Shown piece by piece: positions 62,076 through 64,000 of a DNA stretch of 64,000 nucleotides. Position 1 is the first letter of the stretch. The number at the start of each line of letters is the position of its first letter. The notes beneath the pieces were generated by a model. It was not told the origin of the DNA, ran no database searches, and was given only the letters and a program-made list of their open reading frames with translations. Origin of the DNA: Chaenocephalus aceratus (taxonomy: Eukaryota; Chordata; Actinopteri; Perciformes; Channichthyidae); the NCBI GenBank assembly GCA_023974075.1, contig JAMFTG010000066.1:62001-126000 (forward strand), in the 5' to 3' direction. A program made the position numbers and the translations under genes.

Positions 62076-63226
62076 GTAAGTAGCTAAAATACATACAGTA
62101 TTGAAAGAATCACTCAGATGTTTAACTTGAATGAAAGTGTGAATATTATGGGTTAAAAGACCGAATTACTAATACAATTCATGACTTCAAAATGTTATTT
62201 AAGTAGAAGTATTATCAGTCAAATTCACTCGGTGTCCTAAATACAAAATATGATTCAGATTGGCTCTTTCCACAGTGTTCTTCTCATATAGTATTATTAT
62301 TTTTAACCTGTTTGTGTCACTGAGAAGGAGAAATGTTGTCACTTTTGAAGTGTATAGTACTACCAAGGCTGCATGTCCTGTTAGCTCATCACATGATTAG
62401 CGTGTACAAAAAGGTTTTAATCAGTAAAATGCACAGAAATACAAGTTATTATGCACAGAGGCTCTTTTTTTAACAGTATTTCTATCATATGATGTTACAT
62501 TAGTCCGTTTTTATCAAGGAAAATGAAGTAATGTGTGACTTTTGTAGTACAGTATCAGTCGGGCATCATGTCATGTAAGGAGATCACGTAAAAGATAACT
62601 GAGTGTTAAATGTAGTGGAGTAAAAAGTAAAGTATTTCCTTCTTAGATGATAAGGAGTACAAAGTACAAAGTATATAGTCGTGTAAAATGGAAACACTTC
62701 ACACTGAAGTTACTTTCCATTACTGACTGCATATTGCTCTTTGTACTACACTACAATCTTACAATTACAATAGTTACATTGTGTTTGTGGCAAGGGCCTA
62801 AAAAAGAAGTACATTTGTCGTAATTATGAAATATAATTCCCATTCATGTTTTGCTGTTGAACTGTAAAAAACGAGCGATCGGACCTGACTTTGGACGCTG
62901 ACTTTCTGTTACAAATCAAATAAATGCATTTGCAATAGCTAAATAATACAAAAAGATAAGTTACATTTGAATAAAATATAAAAATCTGCAAGAAAATAGT
63001 CGGCTAATGATTGGTAGCTGATGAAAATAATCTCCATTCATTTTTCTCTGTTTCATTTGAACCCCCTGGTCGGCAAAGGCTGTGTTCCCTTCAGAGGGAG
63101 CTCCTCTTCCACTCCCCCCCCCCCCCCCCCCCCCTGCCTGAAACAACTCCATTAGACTGCTTTGTTTACTTCCATAACACAGTGACGTCACTATGTAACA
63201 CTCACGCTCTTATTGGCTAGCACTGA
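62076..63226. other. Intron 1 of the signal-peptide gene, 5' part
   Basis: No exon is seen. It contains a C-run of 21 at 63,114-63,134 and a TGACGTCA at 63,183-63,190. Confidence 0.6.
63114..63134. repeat. Poly(C) run, 21 bases
   Basis: Uninterrupted C tract. Confidence 0.9.
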
Positions 63227-63984
63227 AAATCAGCAGGGGAGGACTCTTTAAAGTAGAGACACTACACTGATATACACCTGAACATCAGCAGGAGAGGACT
63301 CTTTAAAGTAGAGACACTACATACTGCCTGAACATCAGCAGGAGAGGACTCTTTAAAGTAGAGACACTACATACTGATATACACCTGAACATCAGCAGGA
63401 GAGGACTCTTTAAAGTAGAGACACTACATACTGATATACACCTGAACATCAGCAGGAGAGGACTCTTTAAAGTAGAGACACTACATACTGAAATACACCT
63501 GAACATCAGCAGGAGAGGACTCTTTAAAGTAGAGACACTACACTGATATACACCTGAACATCAGCAGGAGAGGACTCTTTAAAGTAGAGACACTACATAT
63601 TGCCTGAACATCAGCAGGAGAGGACTCTTTAAAGTAGAGACACTACACTGATATACACCTGAACATCAGCAGGAGAGGACTCTTTAAAGTAGAGACACTA
63701 CATACTGCCTGAACATCAGCAGGAGAGGACTCTTTAAAGTAGAGACACTACATACTGATATACACCTGAACATCAGCAGGAGAGGACTCTTTAAAGTAGA
63801 GACACTACATACTGATATACACCTGAACATCAGCAGGAGAGGACTCTTTAAAGTAGAGACACTACATACTGATATACACCTGAACATCAGCAGGAGAGGA
63901 CTCTTTAAAGTAGAGACACTACATACTGATATACACCTGAACATCAGCAGGAGAGGACTCTTTAAAGTAGAGACACTACATATT
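63227..63984. repeat. Minisatellite, 14 copies of about 57 bp
   Basis: The core GGACTCTTTAAAGTAGAGAC is repeated 14 times. Full units are 57 bp (ending CTACATACTGATATACAC). Shorter variants of about 50 bp (CTACATACTGC) and 54 bp (CTACACTGATATACAC) are interspersed. Because 57 is a multiple of 3 the antisense strand has long repeat ORFs. The array ends at 63,984 before AT-rich sequence. Confidence 0.97.
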
Positions 63985-64000
63985 GGTTAATTATGTATTT

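Noticed and set aside
63303..63944. Antisense ORFs with a repeated MFRCISVCSVSTLKSPLLL unit
   Set aside because: The unit is 57 bp, so any frame without a stop stays open; there is no sign of a gene.
63227..63984. CRISPR-like regular repeat array
   Set aside because: There are no unique spacers; whole 57-bp units repeat, and the genome is eukaryotic.

Overview
The window looks like a repeat-rich stretch of a teleost fish nuclear genome. The evidence is a fish-type tandem C2H2 zinc-finger gene with introns and a polyadenylation signal, L2/Rex1-like, I-like and L1-like LINEs, a Tc1-like transposon, many hAT-type DNA transposons, Gypsy-like LTRs, a tRNA-derived SINE and long microsatellites. 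There are no operons and nothing prokaryotic. The species cannot be fixed from the sequence alone. Most of the 64 kb is mobile or tandemly repeated DNA; only two host coding regions are convincing: the intact zinc-finger gene on the left and the signal-peptide exon near 62 kb.

The main architecture is a very large inverted duplication. The left arm (about 82-12,121) reappears in reverse complement as the right arm (about 24,631-48,907), around a spacer of about 12.5 kb. Each arm carries, from outside to inside: an hAT terminus, a small first exon of a zinc-finger gene, LINE pieces, a non-autonomous hAT-like element rich in ACTTGTCC motifs, a LINE 5' fragment, a MITE, an L2 3' end, the zinc-finger exon, a SINE, and a broken gene with a CxxCGQP motif that is split by a solo LTR. 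The left zinc-finger exon is open with 14 fingers. The right copy has about 11 fingers and several frameshifts. The right arm is twice as long because it took up more insertions after the duplication, and several of them can be matched to an empty site with target duplications in the left arm.

The spacer (12,122-24,630) holds a Gypsy-like fragment whose internal region has become two minisatellites (33-bp and 60-bp units, part of it tandemly duplicated as 672 bp). A near full-length L2-type LINE sits inside the minisatellite; it carries a 2A-like NPGP motif and is itself split by an hAT element. An AT-rich tract and another hAT element follow. Inside the right arm, 40,746-46,726 is a three-level nest: an hAT element contains a Tc1 element, which contains a foldback element with arms of about 1.5 kb around part of a cysteine-rich ORF.

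The right flank (48,908-64,000) holds an hAT fragment, a (TG)n tract of about 130 bp, C-rich MITEs, an I-like LINE with a probable solo LTR, an L2/Rex1 fragment, two hAT elements only 44 bp apart, and finally the first coding exon of a secreted or membrane protein gene (ATG at 62,009), whose first intron contains a 14-copy minisatellite of about 57 bp.
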